Position numbers and translations under genes: made by a program. Positions 1 to 8,642 of a DNA stretch of 64,000 nucleotides are shown here, one piece after another. Every line of letters begins with the position of its first letter. Position 1 is the first letter of the stretch. The notes beneath the pieces are model-generated. The model ran no database searches. It was not told the DNA's origin and saw only the letters and a list, made by a program, of their open reading frames with translations. This DNA comes from DASWZN01 sp963841635 (GTDB lineage: Bacteria > Acidobacteriota > Terriglobia > Bryobacterales > Bryobacteraceae), in the NCBI GenBank assembly GCA_963841635.1, contig CAWJDO010000002.1, positions 5,022,001 to 5,086,000 of the forward strand. Direction: 5' to 3'.

Positions 1-1125
1 GTGGAGGATGTAGTGGACGTTCGCGTCAGTTCCCTCCAGGAGCATGTATGGTCGGCCGGTCATCTCTTCCTCCCCATGGACCAGGACGCGGCCATAGAGC
101 TCACGGACATCACGGAGGTCGGTGACCTTGAACGGAAGCCGTGGGTCGGAAATCAGGACACCGTGCGCGGCGAGGGTCCTCTGGCGGTCGTTGGACTCTT
201 GAAATGCCTTGAGCACGCTGGCGAAATCTCGGCGGACTCGCCACTGGCTATCGGACGCCGGCTCCGCGAGGCCGAGGGTCGCAAGAAATCTCAGGCGCTT
301 TGCCAGACAGCCGCCACGTTCGCCGACCAGTGAATTTCGGCCCGCGCTGGGCGGCCCGTAGACGACGTATCCCCCACGGTCAGAATCTAACGGCGCGTCG
401 CGGCTTGACTGAGTCAAGATGCGATCCAGGGACGTATAGCGACATTGGGTGACCTCCCTCGCGAGTGCGTCCGCCGCGTCGAGTGCGGTTCGGTACCCGA
501 GCTGACACGTGCATAGGTCCTCCGCATGCGCTCGGACTTGCTCCTTGACGTAGGCCCTTGGCAGACGCAACTCCTGCCCGTCGTCGCGAACGCCTCGGAG
601 GGCGACATGAGCGTGTGGGTGTTCGGTGTTCCTGTGAATCACCGCCGCCCACTCCAGCCCGGTTTCAAGATCACGCTCCATTCGAGCCATCAGCGACCGG
701 ATGAGCGTCACCATATCGATGCGCTCGCCGAATTCCGGCGAGACGATGATCTTGAACAACCGCGGGTCGCCAGCCGCCTGCCATTGGGCGAGGGTTCTGG
801 GCAGATCCGCGACCTCACCAGCGGGACCGAAGCCGGCGGATTCCTGCGGTCCGTCGCGGGTCGCGGTGTCGCGCACGATGTAGCGGCCGTGGGCTTGCCA
901 CTGGCCACGAGTCTTGTTTGGCGAGTAACTCACACGGACCGCGCACCGCTGTCGGAATGGTCTCGTGGTGCGTCCACCGCGCGCTCCCGTCCGCTTCTGC
1001 CAGCGCGACATCCTGACGATGTGGATGATCCGCTTGAACGCGCTCGACCAGACCCGCGGCTCGTTTGACGGCGGAGCCCGCCTGGGCCGGGGAGGTCTCA
1101 GTCGCAGCTCGTCTTGCTCACTCAT
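1..1125 (-). CDS. VirD2-type relaxase of the mobilization module, partial (runs off the window)
   Basis: The reading frame is open from the ATG at 1125 down to base 1 with no stop, so only about 375 N-terminal residues are visible. Such relaxases nick oriT and stay covalently bound to the transferred strand. Visible signs are an HGRYIVRD segment (about residue 90), a typical site of a relaxase tyrosine, and the metal-binding histidine cluster NTEHPHAHVALRG (about residues 160-172). The first 210 residues match a second, truncated copy at 19,862. The start overlaps the stop of the ribbon-helix-helix gene by 8 bases (ATGAGTGA), the same overlap as in the second copy, so the two are translationally coupled. 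The size and motif layout suggest the relaxase class with a C-terminal DUF3363 region, but that part is not visible. Confidence 0.85.
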   Translation of the reverse strand, partial: MSEQDELRLRPPRPRRAPPSNEPRVWSSAFKRIIHIVRMSRWQKRTGARGGRTTRPFRQRCAVRVSYSPNKTRGQWQAHGRYIVRDTATRDGPQESAGFGPAGEVADLPRTLAQWQAAGDPRLFKIIVSPEFGERIDMVTLIRSLMARMERDLETGLEWAAVIHRNTEHPHAHVALRGVRDDGQELRLPRAYVKEQVRAHAEDLCTCQLGYRTALDAADALAREVTQCRYTSLDRILTQSSRDAPLDSDRGGYVVYGPPSAGRNSLVGERGGCLAKRLRFLATLGLAEPASDSQWRVRRDFASVLKAFQESNDRQRTLAAHGVLISDPRLPFKVTDLRDVRELYGRVLVHGEEEMTGRPYMLLEGTDANVHYILH

Positions 1126-1528
1126 CGCGGTCCACCAGCCCACTCAACGTTGCCCGGGCCTCACCAGTCATGTTCTCGGCGACGCCGCGCAGCAGTTTTT
1201 CGTACCGGCCTTTGGCTTTCGCCTTCGAGAGTTCGAAAACGTCCTTCGGCGGCTCGGGAACGCAGATCAGGAACAGGCGCGCCAAAGCGTCGGTCAACGC
1301 AAACTGGGCCTGCTGGGCGTTTCCAAGGCGCCGCAGCTGCTTTCCGAGCCGGTCGAGGCTTGCGGCGACTCGCTGTTCGGCGTCGGTAGGCGCCGACCCG
1401 CGGTCGGAGACCCTATCTTCGAGAGCAGCTCGGATGAAGGCGCTGGTGGAAGCACAGCCGCTCTTGCGCGCCGCCTCCTCCACCCTCTTGCGTAAGCTCT
1501 CGCTCAACCGGACCGCAATGTTTTTCAT
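1118..1528 (-). CDS. Ribbon-helix-helix mobilization accessory protein (TraJ/MobC-like)
   Basis: About 136 residues. The N-terminus (MKNIAVRLSESLRKRVEEAA, then STSAFIRAAL) is a ribbon-helix-helix DNA-binding fold, and the rest is charged and helical. In IncP-type systems such a protein binds beside nic and loads the relaxase. It lies directly upstream of the relaxase gene and transcribes away from traK, as traJ does in RP4. The ATG at 1528 was chosen because MKN is the start shared with the second copy at 19,459 and because GAGGGGC lies just upstream; an ATG at 1537 is possible. The two copies differ at roughly 20 of 136 positions by eye, so they diverged well before being found together here. 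Confidence 0.85.
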   Translation of the reverse strand: MKNIAVRLSESLRKRVEEAARKSGCASTSAFIRAALEDRVSDRGSAPTDAEQRVAASLDRLGKQLRRLGNAQQAQFALTDALARLFLICVPEPPKDVFELSKAKAKGRYEKLLRGVAENMTGEARATLSGLVDRDE

Positions 1529-1865
1529 GCCCCTCATCTACTTGGGTTCGGAGAACCGGCATTCGTGCCGCCGCAAAGCCCCGCATTACAGTCGCACTAC
1601 GTCAACGCATTGCGTAGTGCGACGGAGATCATTGACCTCGAAGGGCTTAAGCCGGCACCACCCACCCTACGCACTACAATCCTTTATGTTCCACTACGCC
1701 GCTGTGTTGCCTGGGGACCGCTACCCCCTCATTGTCCTTTGTTGCGAGTCGTTGGGAACGGACGCCCTTTGTTGCCGAACGTTGGCTGCGGGAGGACATC
1801 GGTTGCCGAGGCCCGGAATTTTGTTGTCGTTTGTGGCACGCACCGCCTCCGCCACGCCCAACCGT
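1529..1865. other. oriT-like spacer of module A
   Basis: This non-coding spacer lies between the divergent ribbon-helix-helix gene and traK, which is where oriT sits in RP4-like Tra1 regions. It holds an 11-base perfect inverted repeat (1591-1623). It also holds a block around 1678-1707 (CAATCC..TTATGTTCC, CTACGCCGCTGTGT) that recurs with few changes on the other strand at about 19,280-19,310. Toward traK it has TGTTGCC-like repeats beginning at 1705, 1740, 1770, 1801 and 1822. No exact IncP nic hexamer is visible, so the nick position is not assigned. Confidence 0.65.
1591..1623. repeat. Perfect inverted repeat in the oriT-like spacer
   Basis: GTCGCACTACG at 1591-1601 pairs with CGTAGTGCGAC at 1613-1623 across an 11-base loop. 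Inverted repeats of this kind next to nic are the binding site of the TraJ/MobC-type protein in IncP-like oriTs. Module B has only a shorter GCATTGC/GCAATGC repeat at the matching place (19,367-19,394). Confidence 0.7.
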
Positions 1866-2261
1866 ATGAAGGCGATGCTTTCCCGAATCGATCTTTCACC
1901 GATCCGCGACCTTCGGTCCGAGAAACCGGCGACCAAGGCAGGCCAGATCCGCTGGGCCTGGGCGGACATCAAAGCCGCGATCGCCGCCGGCCACAGTCTG
2001 AAGACCATCGCCGAACGACTCCGAGATTGCGGCATTGACGTCCCCTACCGGGAACTAACGGCTTACGTGAGCCGGCTCCGGCGGGAGGACAGCAGCGGCA
2101 GGTTGCCGACTCCAACGCAGGCCAAAACCGCAGCCGCAGGCCGAAAAAGGAAGTCGGAGCCGGCGGAGGCGTTCGATCCCCTGCGGAACGTGAAGGAGCG
2201 CGAGGAGAATCGCCCGGGGTTCCAGTTCGACCCGGAACCGGATCCCCGGAAGCTCATTTAA
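1866..2261 (+). CDS. traK: TraK-like oriT-binding protein, module A
   Basis: About 131 residues, basic. A central helix-turn-helix-like stretch (WADIKAAIAAGHSLKTIAER, then YRELTAYVSRLRR) has the pattern of the TraK family (D-I-x-x-A-L-D-A-G-Y-x-x-K-T-I-W followed by F-x-x-Y-V-x-R). RP4 TraK wraps the oriT leading region. The C-terminal half is proline- and lysine-rich and ends FDPEPDPRKLI, identical to the end of module B's copy. The ATG at 1866 is used; the ATG at 1875, aligned with the module B start, is equally plausible. traL begins 10 bases downstream, giving the RP4 order traK-traL-traM. Confidence 0.8.
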   Translation: MKAMLSRIDLSPIRDLRSEKPATKAGQIRWAWADIKAAIAAGHSLKTIAERLRDCGIDVPYRELTAYVSRLRREDSSGRLPTPTQAKTAAAGRKRKSEPAEAFDPLRNVKEREENRPGFQFDPEPDPRKLI

Positions 2262-2271
2262 GGACTGAGGT

Positions 2272-3024
2272 ATGTCGAACACGAACGGCAGTTCATCCGA
2301 GACGGCGATTCACCTGTCACTTCAGGGCAAGGGAGGCGTGGGCAAGAGCCTGCTCGCCTCAATCCTGGCCCAGTACTTCAGCGACAGGCGCCGGACGGTG
2401 CGCTGCATGGATACCGACCCAGTCAACCGCACCCTGTCGCAATATCGCGCCCTTCAGGTGGAGCGGATACAGCTCGTGGAGGACGGGAACCGCATCAACC
2501 AGCGGGGTTTCGACGCGCTCATGGAGCGATTCCTAACAGAAAGCGGCGTCACCTTCGTCGTGGACAACGGCGCTTCGACATTCCTGCCGCTTTGGCATTA
2601 CATGCTGGAGAACAACGCGCTGGGCCTGTTGCGGGACGAAGGTCGCCAGATCTACGTCCACACGGTCGTCACGGGCGGCCAGGCCCTGACAGACACCTTG
2701 AACGGGTTCGCCGCGCTGGCGAAGACCGCCCAAGACCGCAGCATCATCGTCTGGGTCAACGAGTACTTCGGCCGGGTGGAGGCCGAGGGCAAGCCGTTCC
2801 ATGAGATGGCGGCGTACCGCGACAACAGCGGCAAGGTCGCCGGCTCGATCTCGGTCATGCGGCGGAACCCCGACACGTTCGGCAGGGATGTCGAGGAGAT
2901 GGTCTCGAGGAAGCTAACGTTCGAGGAGGCGCTGGCGATGCCCGAGTTCTCGCTCATGAGCCGCCAGCGCCTGAGAGTGGTTCAACGTGACCTGTTCGAG
3001 CAACTGGACGCGCTGAGCCTGTGA
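2272..3024 (+). CDS. traL: TraL conjugal-transfer P-loop ATPase
   Basis: 250 residues. A deviant Walker A motif, GKGGVGKS, lies at about residue 18, followed by a MinD/ParA-like MDTDPVNRTL box, VVDNGASTFLPL and HTVVTGGQALTDTLNGFA. These match IncP TraL along the whole length, including the LSLMSRQRL-type tail. TraL is an auxiliary transfer ATPase of uncertain exact role, also called a mobilization nucleotide-binding protein. A GAGG ribosome-binding site precedes the ATG. The stop overlaps the GTG of the traM remnant (GTGA), so traK, traL and traM formed one operon. The gene itself looks intact even though the next gene is truncated. Confidence 0.9.
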   Translation: MSNTNGSSSETAIHLSLQGKGGVGKSLLASILAQYFSDRRRTVRCMDTDPVNRTLSQYRALQVERIQLVEDGNRINQRGFDALMERFLTESGVTFVVDNGASTFLPLWHYMLENNALGLLRDEGRQIYVHTVVTGGQALTDTLNGFAALAKTAQDRSIIVWVNEYFGRVEAEGKPFHEMAAYRDNSGKVAGSISVMRRNPDTFGRDVEEMVSRKLTFEEALAMPEFSLMSRQRLRVVQRDLFEQLDALSL

Positions 3025-3140
3025 GGGGGAACGGGGTGCCCATTGGCGAACAAGAGCTCCAGAAGCTGCTGGCGGAAACCGTCGTCCGGCACGGCATCCG
3101 AATCGGCGCCGACGATCCCGCCGTGGCTTTCATCACGCTG
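3021..3140 (+). pseudogene. traM: traM remnant (5' end only)
   Basis: A GTG start coupled to the traL stop opens a frame with EQELQKLLAETVVRHG and GADDPAVAFITLF, which resembles the N-terminus of the TraM mobilization protein (roughly 145 residues in RP4). Homology stops after about 40 residues, at the point where helicase sequence begins in another frame. The residues that follow (PPARSRSS..., to 3215) are out-of-frame translation of the helicase gene. I infer a deletion that joined traM to a distant gene. Confidence 0.65.
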
Positions 3141-4576
3141 TTCCCGCCGGCGAGATCGCGTTCATCCATAGCGCCGGGACGGACGCAGCGAAGAAGCTCC
3201 TCTTCGATGCCGTGAATGCTGGGAGGGTGCGGATTCTGGTCGGATCGACGGAGAAGATGGGCGCCGGCACGAACGTTCAGCGGCGGCTTGTGGCGCTCCA
3301 TCATTTGGACGCTCCGTGGAGGCCGCGCGACATCGAGCAACGCGAAGGCCGGATTCTGCGCCAGGGCAACGCGAACAGGGAAGTGCAGATCTATCGCTAT
3401 GTCACGGAGGGCTCGTTTGACGCCTACATGTGGCAGACCCTCGAAACCAAGGCCCGCTTCATCCAGCAGGTGATGCGGGGAGAAACCTCGGTGCGGTCGG
3501 CGGAGGATGTGGAGGGCGGCGCGCTCACGTACGCCGAGATCAAGGCGATCGCCTCCGGCAATCCGGCGGTCGTGGAGAAGATCAAGATAGACACGGAAAT
3601 CCGCAAGCTGGATCAACTGCGCAGCGTCCACGCCAACCAGCAGCGTCACATCCGCTGGGCCATCCGGGACCTTCCGCGGCAGATCACTGAAGCCCAGCAG
3701 CAGCTTGCTCAGATCGAAGTTGACATCGCAACCAGAAACGCGAACGATTCCGGCGAGTTCAGTATGACCGTTGGCAAGAGGGTCTTCGCCGGCAAGGGCG
3801 CGCGAGAATCGGCTGCCAACGCTCTGACCTCCGCGATCCTCTCATGGTCTGACGATCAAACCATGCAGCTACGGGCCACCTTCCGCGGTTTCGAGATCCT
3901 GAGCAGGGGGAAGAGTGGGGGGCTCGGACTGGTCCAACAGGACGAGCGAATTCCGGACCTGTTCATTCGCGGGCAGGCGACCTATTCGGCAAATCTGAAC
4001 GCCGCGAATCCGGTCGGCACTGTCCAGAGCATCGAACACACCCTGCGGAACCTGGACAAGCTCGCCGCCGATCACCGCAGCCGCGTGGCCCGCATCGAGA
4101 AAGAGCTGGCCGACTATCAATCACAGGCAGACCGACCTTTCGAGCACGAGGAACGGCTCAAGCAATTGCTCGGCCGCCAGGCTGAGATCAACGCTCTGCT
4201 GGATCTCGACAAAGGCAATCAGCAGGGGGCCGCCCCGGTTCCCGATAGAGACGATCCGGATATCGGGCTGATGGCACCTGTGCTGTCACGAGGCCACGAA
4301 GGAATCGTGAAGATGGCCGTAGAGTACATGCGTGGCTCTGACACCACGATTCGAGAAATGCCGATCGCGGAGCGTACGCCGCCGCAGATGGGTCAGGTGA
4401 CTGGCAGGGCAGTTGCCAAAGATGACACCCACATCGCGGTTGCGACGGCGACAAATACCTTCTTCATTGTGGAGTCGAGTTCTCTTGGCCGCCAGGTCGA
4501 AATCGGCGAGCGACTGTCCCTGCGCTTCCTTCAAGGGCGCGCATTACTCGACAGCGCCCGAGGCCGCGGACGGTAA
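3141..4576 (+). pseudogene. C-terminal part of a large plasmid-type DNA methylase/helicase
   Basis: From about 3146 the frame reads AGEIAFIHSAGTDAAKKLLF, then the helicase motifs V-VI (ILVGSTEKMGAGTNVQ, QREGRILRQGN), then a long charged, partly coiled-coil tail ending at 4576. This is the end of the 1,500-2,000-residue SNF2-like helicase and N6-methylase proteins carried by many conjugative elements. The N-terminal methylase and the helicase motifs I-IV are missing. A GTG at 3212 could start a 454-residue product, but it would lack the ATPase P-loop. The left junction coincides with the traM truncation. Confidence 0.8.
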
Positions 4577-4737
4577 GGAACTTCTCAGACCAGGAAGGCA
4601 TGTCGATTGTGTAAGGGGCCGGCGCTACAACGGACGACCGACGGGACCGAAGCTTGTCGTGGAGGCGGCCCGCGCGCCCGCTAGTATCGGCCGAGATAGA
4701 CGATGCCCGACCGGTGAAGCCCACCTTCGACACTCAT

Positions 4738-5823
4738 TCACCGAGGCGGCGGCGGGGCGTTGTTCTTCGGCTGCCACTTCCTCACCATCGTCGGGACCCT
4801 GCTCTTTGGCTTCCACTCCATCGCCAGGCGTCTAGATTCAGCGATCTGTTCTGGCGTTAGTAGCGTGGCAACCACGTCCCGACTCTCTGCGGCTTCTACA
4901 TCTCCGTTGGCGAATGCCAAGCTGAACCACAAATGCGCGAGGACAAAGTCTTTCGCCACCCCTAGTCCGTCGCCGTACATACGGCCGAGGCTGAACTGAG
5001 CCGCCGCGACACCTTGGTCTGCGGCTGTGCGATACCAGCGGACGGCCTCGGCATAGTCCTGCGGCACGCCTTTGCCTTGCTCGTACATAAGGGCGAGGTT
5101 AGACTGAGCGGCGGCGTCGTCCTGCTCGGCTGCTTCCCGGAACCAGCGGAGAGCCAAGGCGTAGTCCTGTGCCACTCCTTGGCCATGGGCATACATTAGG
5201 CCGAGGTTGGACTGAGCGCGAGCAACCCCTTGGTCGGCAGCTTTCCGATACCACTGGATGGCCTCGGTGTAGTCCTGCGCCACCCCCTGGCCGTGGGCGT
5301 ACATGAAGCCGAGACCGAACTGAGCGGGAGCATACTCTCGGTCGGCGGCCTCACGAACCCAGCGTGCGGCTTCGGCGTAGTTTTGCGGCCCCCCCTGACC
5401 CTCCTGGTACATCACGCCGAGTTGCGTCTGAGCGCCAGTATTCCCCTGCTCGGCGGCCTTGCCGTACCAACGGCGGGCCTCGGCATAATCCTGCCGGACG
5501 CCCTCGCCACTGAAGTACATGTTGCCGAGGTCAAACTGGGCCGCTGCAAACCCCTGCTCGGCAGCTTTGCGAAACCAGCGGGCGGCCTCGGAGGGGTCCT
5601 CCCGCACCCCCAGACCCGAACGGTAAAGCAGTCCGAGGCAGAACTGACCAGTAGCGTCCCCTGCGGTCGCCAGGGGCCGCCACTCCTTGAGCGCTGTGGC
5701 GTAGTCGCCCTGATCGAACGCGCGCTGGCCTGCCGCAAAATCCGCCCAGCCAGGCGCGGCGAACGCGCAAGCGAGCAGCAGAATCGAGGGGGCAACGCGA
5801 GACGAGCGACACACGGTCTTCAT
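4738..5823 (-). CDS. Secreted Sel1-repeat protein
   Basis: About 361 residues. An N-terminal signal peptide (ILLLACAFAAPGWA) is followed by eight or so Sel1-like repeats of 36 residues with the consensus A-x-x-x-L-G-x-M-Y-x-x-G-x-G-V-x-x-D-Y-x-x-A-x-x-W-Y-x-x-A-A. The C-terminus is proline-rich. Sel1 repeats make solenoids that mediate protein contacts; the partner is unknown. The ATG at 5823 is preceded by GCAGGAGG, a strong ribosome-binding site, so I prefer it to an ATG at 5850. The near-identical repeats (for example YAHGQGVAQDY twice) point to recent internal duplication. Confidence 0.88.
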   Translation of the reverse strand: MKTVCRSSRVAPSILLLACAFAAPGWADFAAGQRAFDQGDYATALKEWRPLATAGDATGQFCLGLLYRSGLGVREDPSEAARWFRKAAEQGFAAAQFDLGNMYFSGEGVRQDYAEARRWYGKAAEQGNTGAQTQLGVMYQEGQGGPQNYAEAARWVREAADREYAPAQFGLGFMYAHGQGVAQDYTEAIQWYRKAADQGVARAQSNLGLMYAHGQGVAQDYALALRWFREAAEQDDAAAQSNLALMYEQGKGVPQDYAEAVRWYRTAADQGVAAAQFSLGRMYGDGLGVAKDFVLAHLWFSLAFANGDVEAAESRDVVATLLTPEQIAESRRLAMEWKPKSRVPTMVRKWQPKNNAPPPPR

Positions 5824-5949
5824 GGAACCTCCTGCACGGCATAGAATCATACCACCGTGCCCGTTGGTGCGCCGCCGGTGACGCAGCAGTGCCGGTGGGC
5901 CAGAAAGCGGTTATGGTGGCATCGAGTCCGCAACACGCGATAATGAGGC

Positions 5950-6507
5950 ATGTTCCACGAAGATCCCTCGGGGATGGTAATCGAAGCCATAGATGAGTAT
6001 TTGCTGATGGCCGAATACGGCATCAACTACCAGAAGGGATCGGGAGGCATCCTTGGGTATCCGAGCGTTCTGCTGCTCCTAAGCGTCATCGACATCCTCG
6101 GCAGCTATGAGGTCGGAACGAAGGAGCACTTTCAAGTGCTTCGCCATCCCTGTTTTGACTTGCCGCTCACCGCCCGTCAAGTTAAACAAATCGAACAGTG
6201 GTATCGGAATCTGTTAGCCCACAACGGGTTCATTGCGTTGGGAGCGCTGCTCCGTCCGGATGATACCGGCGAGGCATTTGTCTTGGATGAAAACGGCCAG
6301 CCAACAACCTTGCGCGTACGGCCGCTCTTTCGGGCCGTAAAACTGGCATGGGAACGCTTCGACAAACGACAGATTGACCCGGCACGCCACACGAAGGCGA
6401 GCCACAACATCACCGCGCCAATCGACCTGCGGGGATCACCCGCGGCGGAAATCGCATCCTGTTCTGGCGCATACATTCATCCGAAGGCCTTCGTTAGGAA
6501 GTTCTAA
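5950..6507 (+). CDS. Hypothetical protein
   Basis: 185 residues with a plausible start after TAATGAGGC. The first 40 residues are acidic and the segment YPSVLLLLSVIDILGSY is hydrophobic. No family is recognised. The composition (mixed charge, no signal peptide, tail ..HPKAFVRKF) fits a cytoplasmic protein. It lies between the Sel1 gene and the AbiGi-like gene in the accessory part of the tRNA-Sec island. Confidence 0.55.
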   Translation: MFHEDPSGMVIEAIDEYLLMAEYGINYQKGSGGILGYPSVLLLLSVIDILGSYEVGTKEHFQVLRHPCFDLPLTARQVKQIEQWYRNLLAHNGFIALGALLRPDDTGEAFVLDENGQPTTLRVRPLFRAVKLAWERFDKRQIDPARHTKASHNITAPIDLRGSPAAEIASCSGAYIHPKAFVRKF

Positions 6508-6636
6508 GAAGTTCGCGTCGGACAGGACCCGCTCGAAGACCGTCTCCGGCAAAAGCGGCCGGTGTGCCAACAACCCGGTGCTCCTCGCCCGGCGCGGCGT
6601 GGAGCGTCGGATGTCTGGCGGCGTGAGAGCGGCCGT

Positions 6637-7314
6637 TCAGTCCTCGGAGGGGAATGATATCTGCCCGATGTACTCGGGTAGCGCCTCCCTGAACTTGCGA
6701 GCGTACTCGCGCGGCATGATGACCCGCGCGACATCATCAACCTGGAACCGAAACCCGCCGATCACCCGCCACTCCCTCTCCATGTAGTAGTTCGCCTTGT
6801 CGTCCTCGACCAGTTGACTGTCGAACGGTTTTAGATGCGTCAGCAAGTGATATTCCATGAGCGTCCACAACTTACGCAGGTCTCCCGTCCCGCGACCGGC
6901 GCCTGTTATCCTTGCCGCCAAACTGAGGAGTTCTTCGAATTCACGGCCTACAGGATATTTGCCTTTCCTCAAGGCGTCCTTCGCGATGTAAAACACCGGC
7001 GAAGCACCCTTGCCGACCAGGAACCCCTTAGTGAATGCGACGCCGAACGGCCCGTACTTCTTGACGTGAATGCCCAGATCGGCGAGGGGGATGTCGCAGA
7101 AACAGACGCAGTGCACGCTGAACATCTCATCGGTATCGACGCTAATCGGGAAGCTGTAGGTGAAGCAGACCGGGGAGTCCACCATGCTCGGCTCCGAGTG
7201 GAGGATGCCAGTCTTGAGAATAGCGACCAACAGACTGAAGCGTTCTTCGTCTGATTTCAATCTGCCGCCCACGAAGTGGGTTAGCTCATTCGAGACATAC
7301 CGTTGGTGGGCCAT
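6637..7314 (-). CDS. AbiGi-like abortive-infection protein
   Basis: 225 residues beginning MAHQRYVSNELTHFVG, with a central HCVCFCDIPLADLGIHVKKYGPFGVAFTK stretch and a MEREWRVIGGF motif. This pattern resembles the AbiGi family (Pfam: putative abortive phage resistance protein AbiGi, antitoxin). The family assignment is from memory of the motif pattern. In lactococci AbiGi works with AbiGii; no AbiGii-like gene is adjacent here. An alternative reading is a DUF2971-like protein. The gene stands alone, with over 120 bases free on both sides. Confidence 0.6.
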   Translation of the reverse strand: MAHQRYVSNELTHFVGGRLKSDEERFSLLVAILKTGILHSEPSMVDSPVCFTYSFPISVDTDEMFSVHCVCFCDIPLADLGIHVKKYGPFGVAFTKGFLVGKGASPVFYIAKDALRKGKYPVGREFEELLSLAARITGAGRGTGDLRKLWTLMEYHLLTHLKPFDSQLVEDDKANYYMEREWRVIGGFRFQVDDVARVIMPREYARKFREALPEYIGQISFPSED

Positions 7315-7513
7315 CGGTGTTCGAGCCTATCGCGGATTCTCCTACCCGTCAAGTTGCGGGTATTTCCCCCTGGCGCAGCCTCTCCCGCGTCCGCGCCCCT
7401 TGCCGCCCCATGAGCGCGCTGCCCGGTGCGGCGTGTGGACCGACAAGGACCCGGTGCCGCCATGGGAGTGGCGGCGGGCGGAGCGGAGGGAACCCCCGGC
7501 CCGGCTGTTGGCC

Positions 7514-8437
7514 TTATGTATTCTGTGCGTACCTGCCAGCGCATCTGTGAAAGCTCCTTGTCGTGGAGTCATACCGAAAGAGCCATTGCGTCACGTAGGG
7601 CTTAGCTCCGGGAGAGCTACGATCAGCGAAGACGTCCCAGTAGTAAACCCTCCCGTAAACGAAGATCATTTGCGGTTCGATTCCAGTGCGCTCATCCTGC
7701 GTGAGCTGCTTCTCGGGAGTAAACCGGCGCATTTCAAAACTGTCTCTACTGACAATCAGATTCTGCATAGGCAGCGGGAAGGGTTCTTGGAAGTCCTTCA
7801 GAGGCTCCGCAAACTCCACAGGATGCTTCTCAATCGCACAGTGCCCCTCATCCAGCACGGCTGGTGTTCTACCGGCATTGAAGGCTTGAACAATGTACGG
7901 TACCGGAGAGCCCGGGGTGGTGTATTCAGCTTCCGTGATACTGACCAGGAGCCATGGACGCTCAGCTGCCATGACAGCCTTGGCGCCCAGGAGAGCGGCA
8001 TCGGCGGACGCTTTAGCGACTGTGGTCTGCCGCTCCATCTCTCGGGCCTGACGCTGGATGACCTTAAGCGTTCCACCGAGAAGGACGACCTGCAAGAATC
8101 CAACCACTACCAGGAGTGCGCTGAAAGCCCAGACCCCCCAGTCCGCCCAGTCTTTCGTCACCGACACGGGAGGGAATTCGCGGATCCTTACCAGCTGCTC
8201 TGCATCATCGTTTCGCTCCTCGCCTCTGGCTGCACTATGGTCTTTGCCGGACTCAGCATTCAACGGGAGCGAAGAGTTGGAGTTGGAGGTTGCCGTATTG
8301 TTGGGCTTGTTCTGCTTCTCTCGGCTTGCGCTGGCGGAGCGATTGGCTGTCTGGGGTGGGATTGGGGTGGACGCCTGACCGATGGACAACAACAACACGG
8401 CGAATAGCGTCGGGACTTTCCAGCGGAGGCTTGCCAT
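7514..8437 (-). CDS. Membrane-anchored hypothetical protein
   Basis: 307 residues. It has an N-terminal signal or anchor (VPTLFAVLLLSIGQAS), a low-complexity Asn/Ser/Lys-rich segment (residues 30-75), a transmembrane helix (ALLVVVGFLQVVLLGGTLKV, about residues 110-130), a coiled-coil-like linker (RQAREMERQTTVAKASADAA) and a C-terminal beta-rich domain beginning AERPWLLV. The linker plus A-E-R-P-W-L pattern is common in uncharacterised bacterial membrane proteins. Function unknown. Confidence 0.65.
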   Translation of the reverse strand: MASLRWKVPTLFAVLLLSIGQASTPIPPQTANRSASASREKQNKPNNTATSNSNSSLPLNAESGKDHSAARGEERNDDAEQLVRIREFPPVSVTKDWADWGVWAFSALLVVVGFLQVVLLGGTLKVIQRQAREMERQTTVAKASADAALLGAKAVMAAERPWLLVSITEAEYTTPGSPVPYIVQAFNAGRTPAVLDEGHCAIEKHPVEFAEPLKDFQEPFPLPMQNLIVSRDSFEMRRFTPEKQLTQDERTGIEPQMIFVYGRVYYWDVFADRSSPGAKPYVTQWLFRYDSTTRSFHRCAGRYAQNT

Positions 8438-8482
8438 GGTCTCAGGATTCTATCACACGCAAGCGGAGAGACTCTCAGCGTT

Positions 8483-8521
8483 TTCTACCAGCGTCTTCTA
8501 CCAGCGTCTTCTACCAGCCGC
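8483..8521. repeat. Three tandem 13-bp repeats
   Basis: TTCTACCAGCGTC occurs at 8483 and 8496, with a diverged third unit (TTCTACCAGCCGC) at 8509, in the spacer upstream of the divergent membrane-protein genes. No function is evident. Confidence 0.8.
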
Positions 8522-8642
8522 CCGACGCGCGGCGTGCGCGGCCAGCGGGGGCGGCCGCGACCTGGAGCACCCAGGCGCGGGCCGCAAGGCGCGCCCAAAA
8601 CCAACCTCAAGTCGCCTGACTCACACGATGTGGTAGACTCGC

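Noticed and set aside
1065..1865. Long N-terminal extension of module A traK
   Set aside because: The frame is open, but it lies antisense to the ribbon-helix-helix gene and through the oriT-like spacer; homology with the second copy begins only at about 1875.
5014..5844. Plus-strand proteins opposite the Sel1 gene
   Set aside because: These are repeat-driven open frames antisense to the Sel1 repeats, without start signals.
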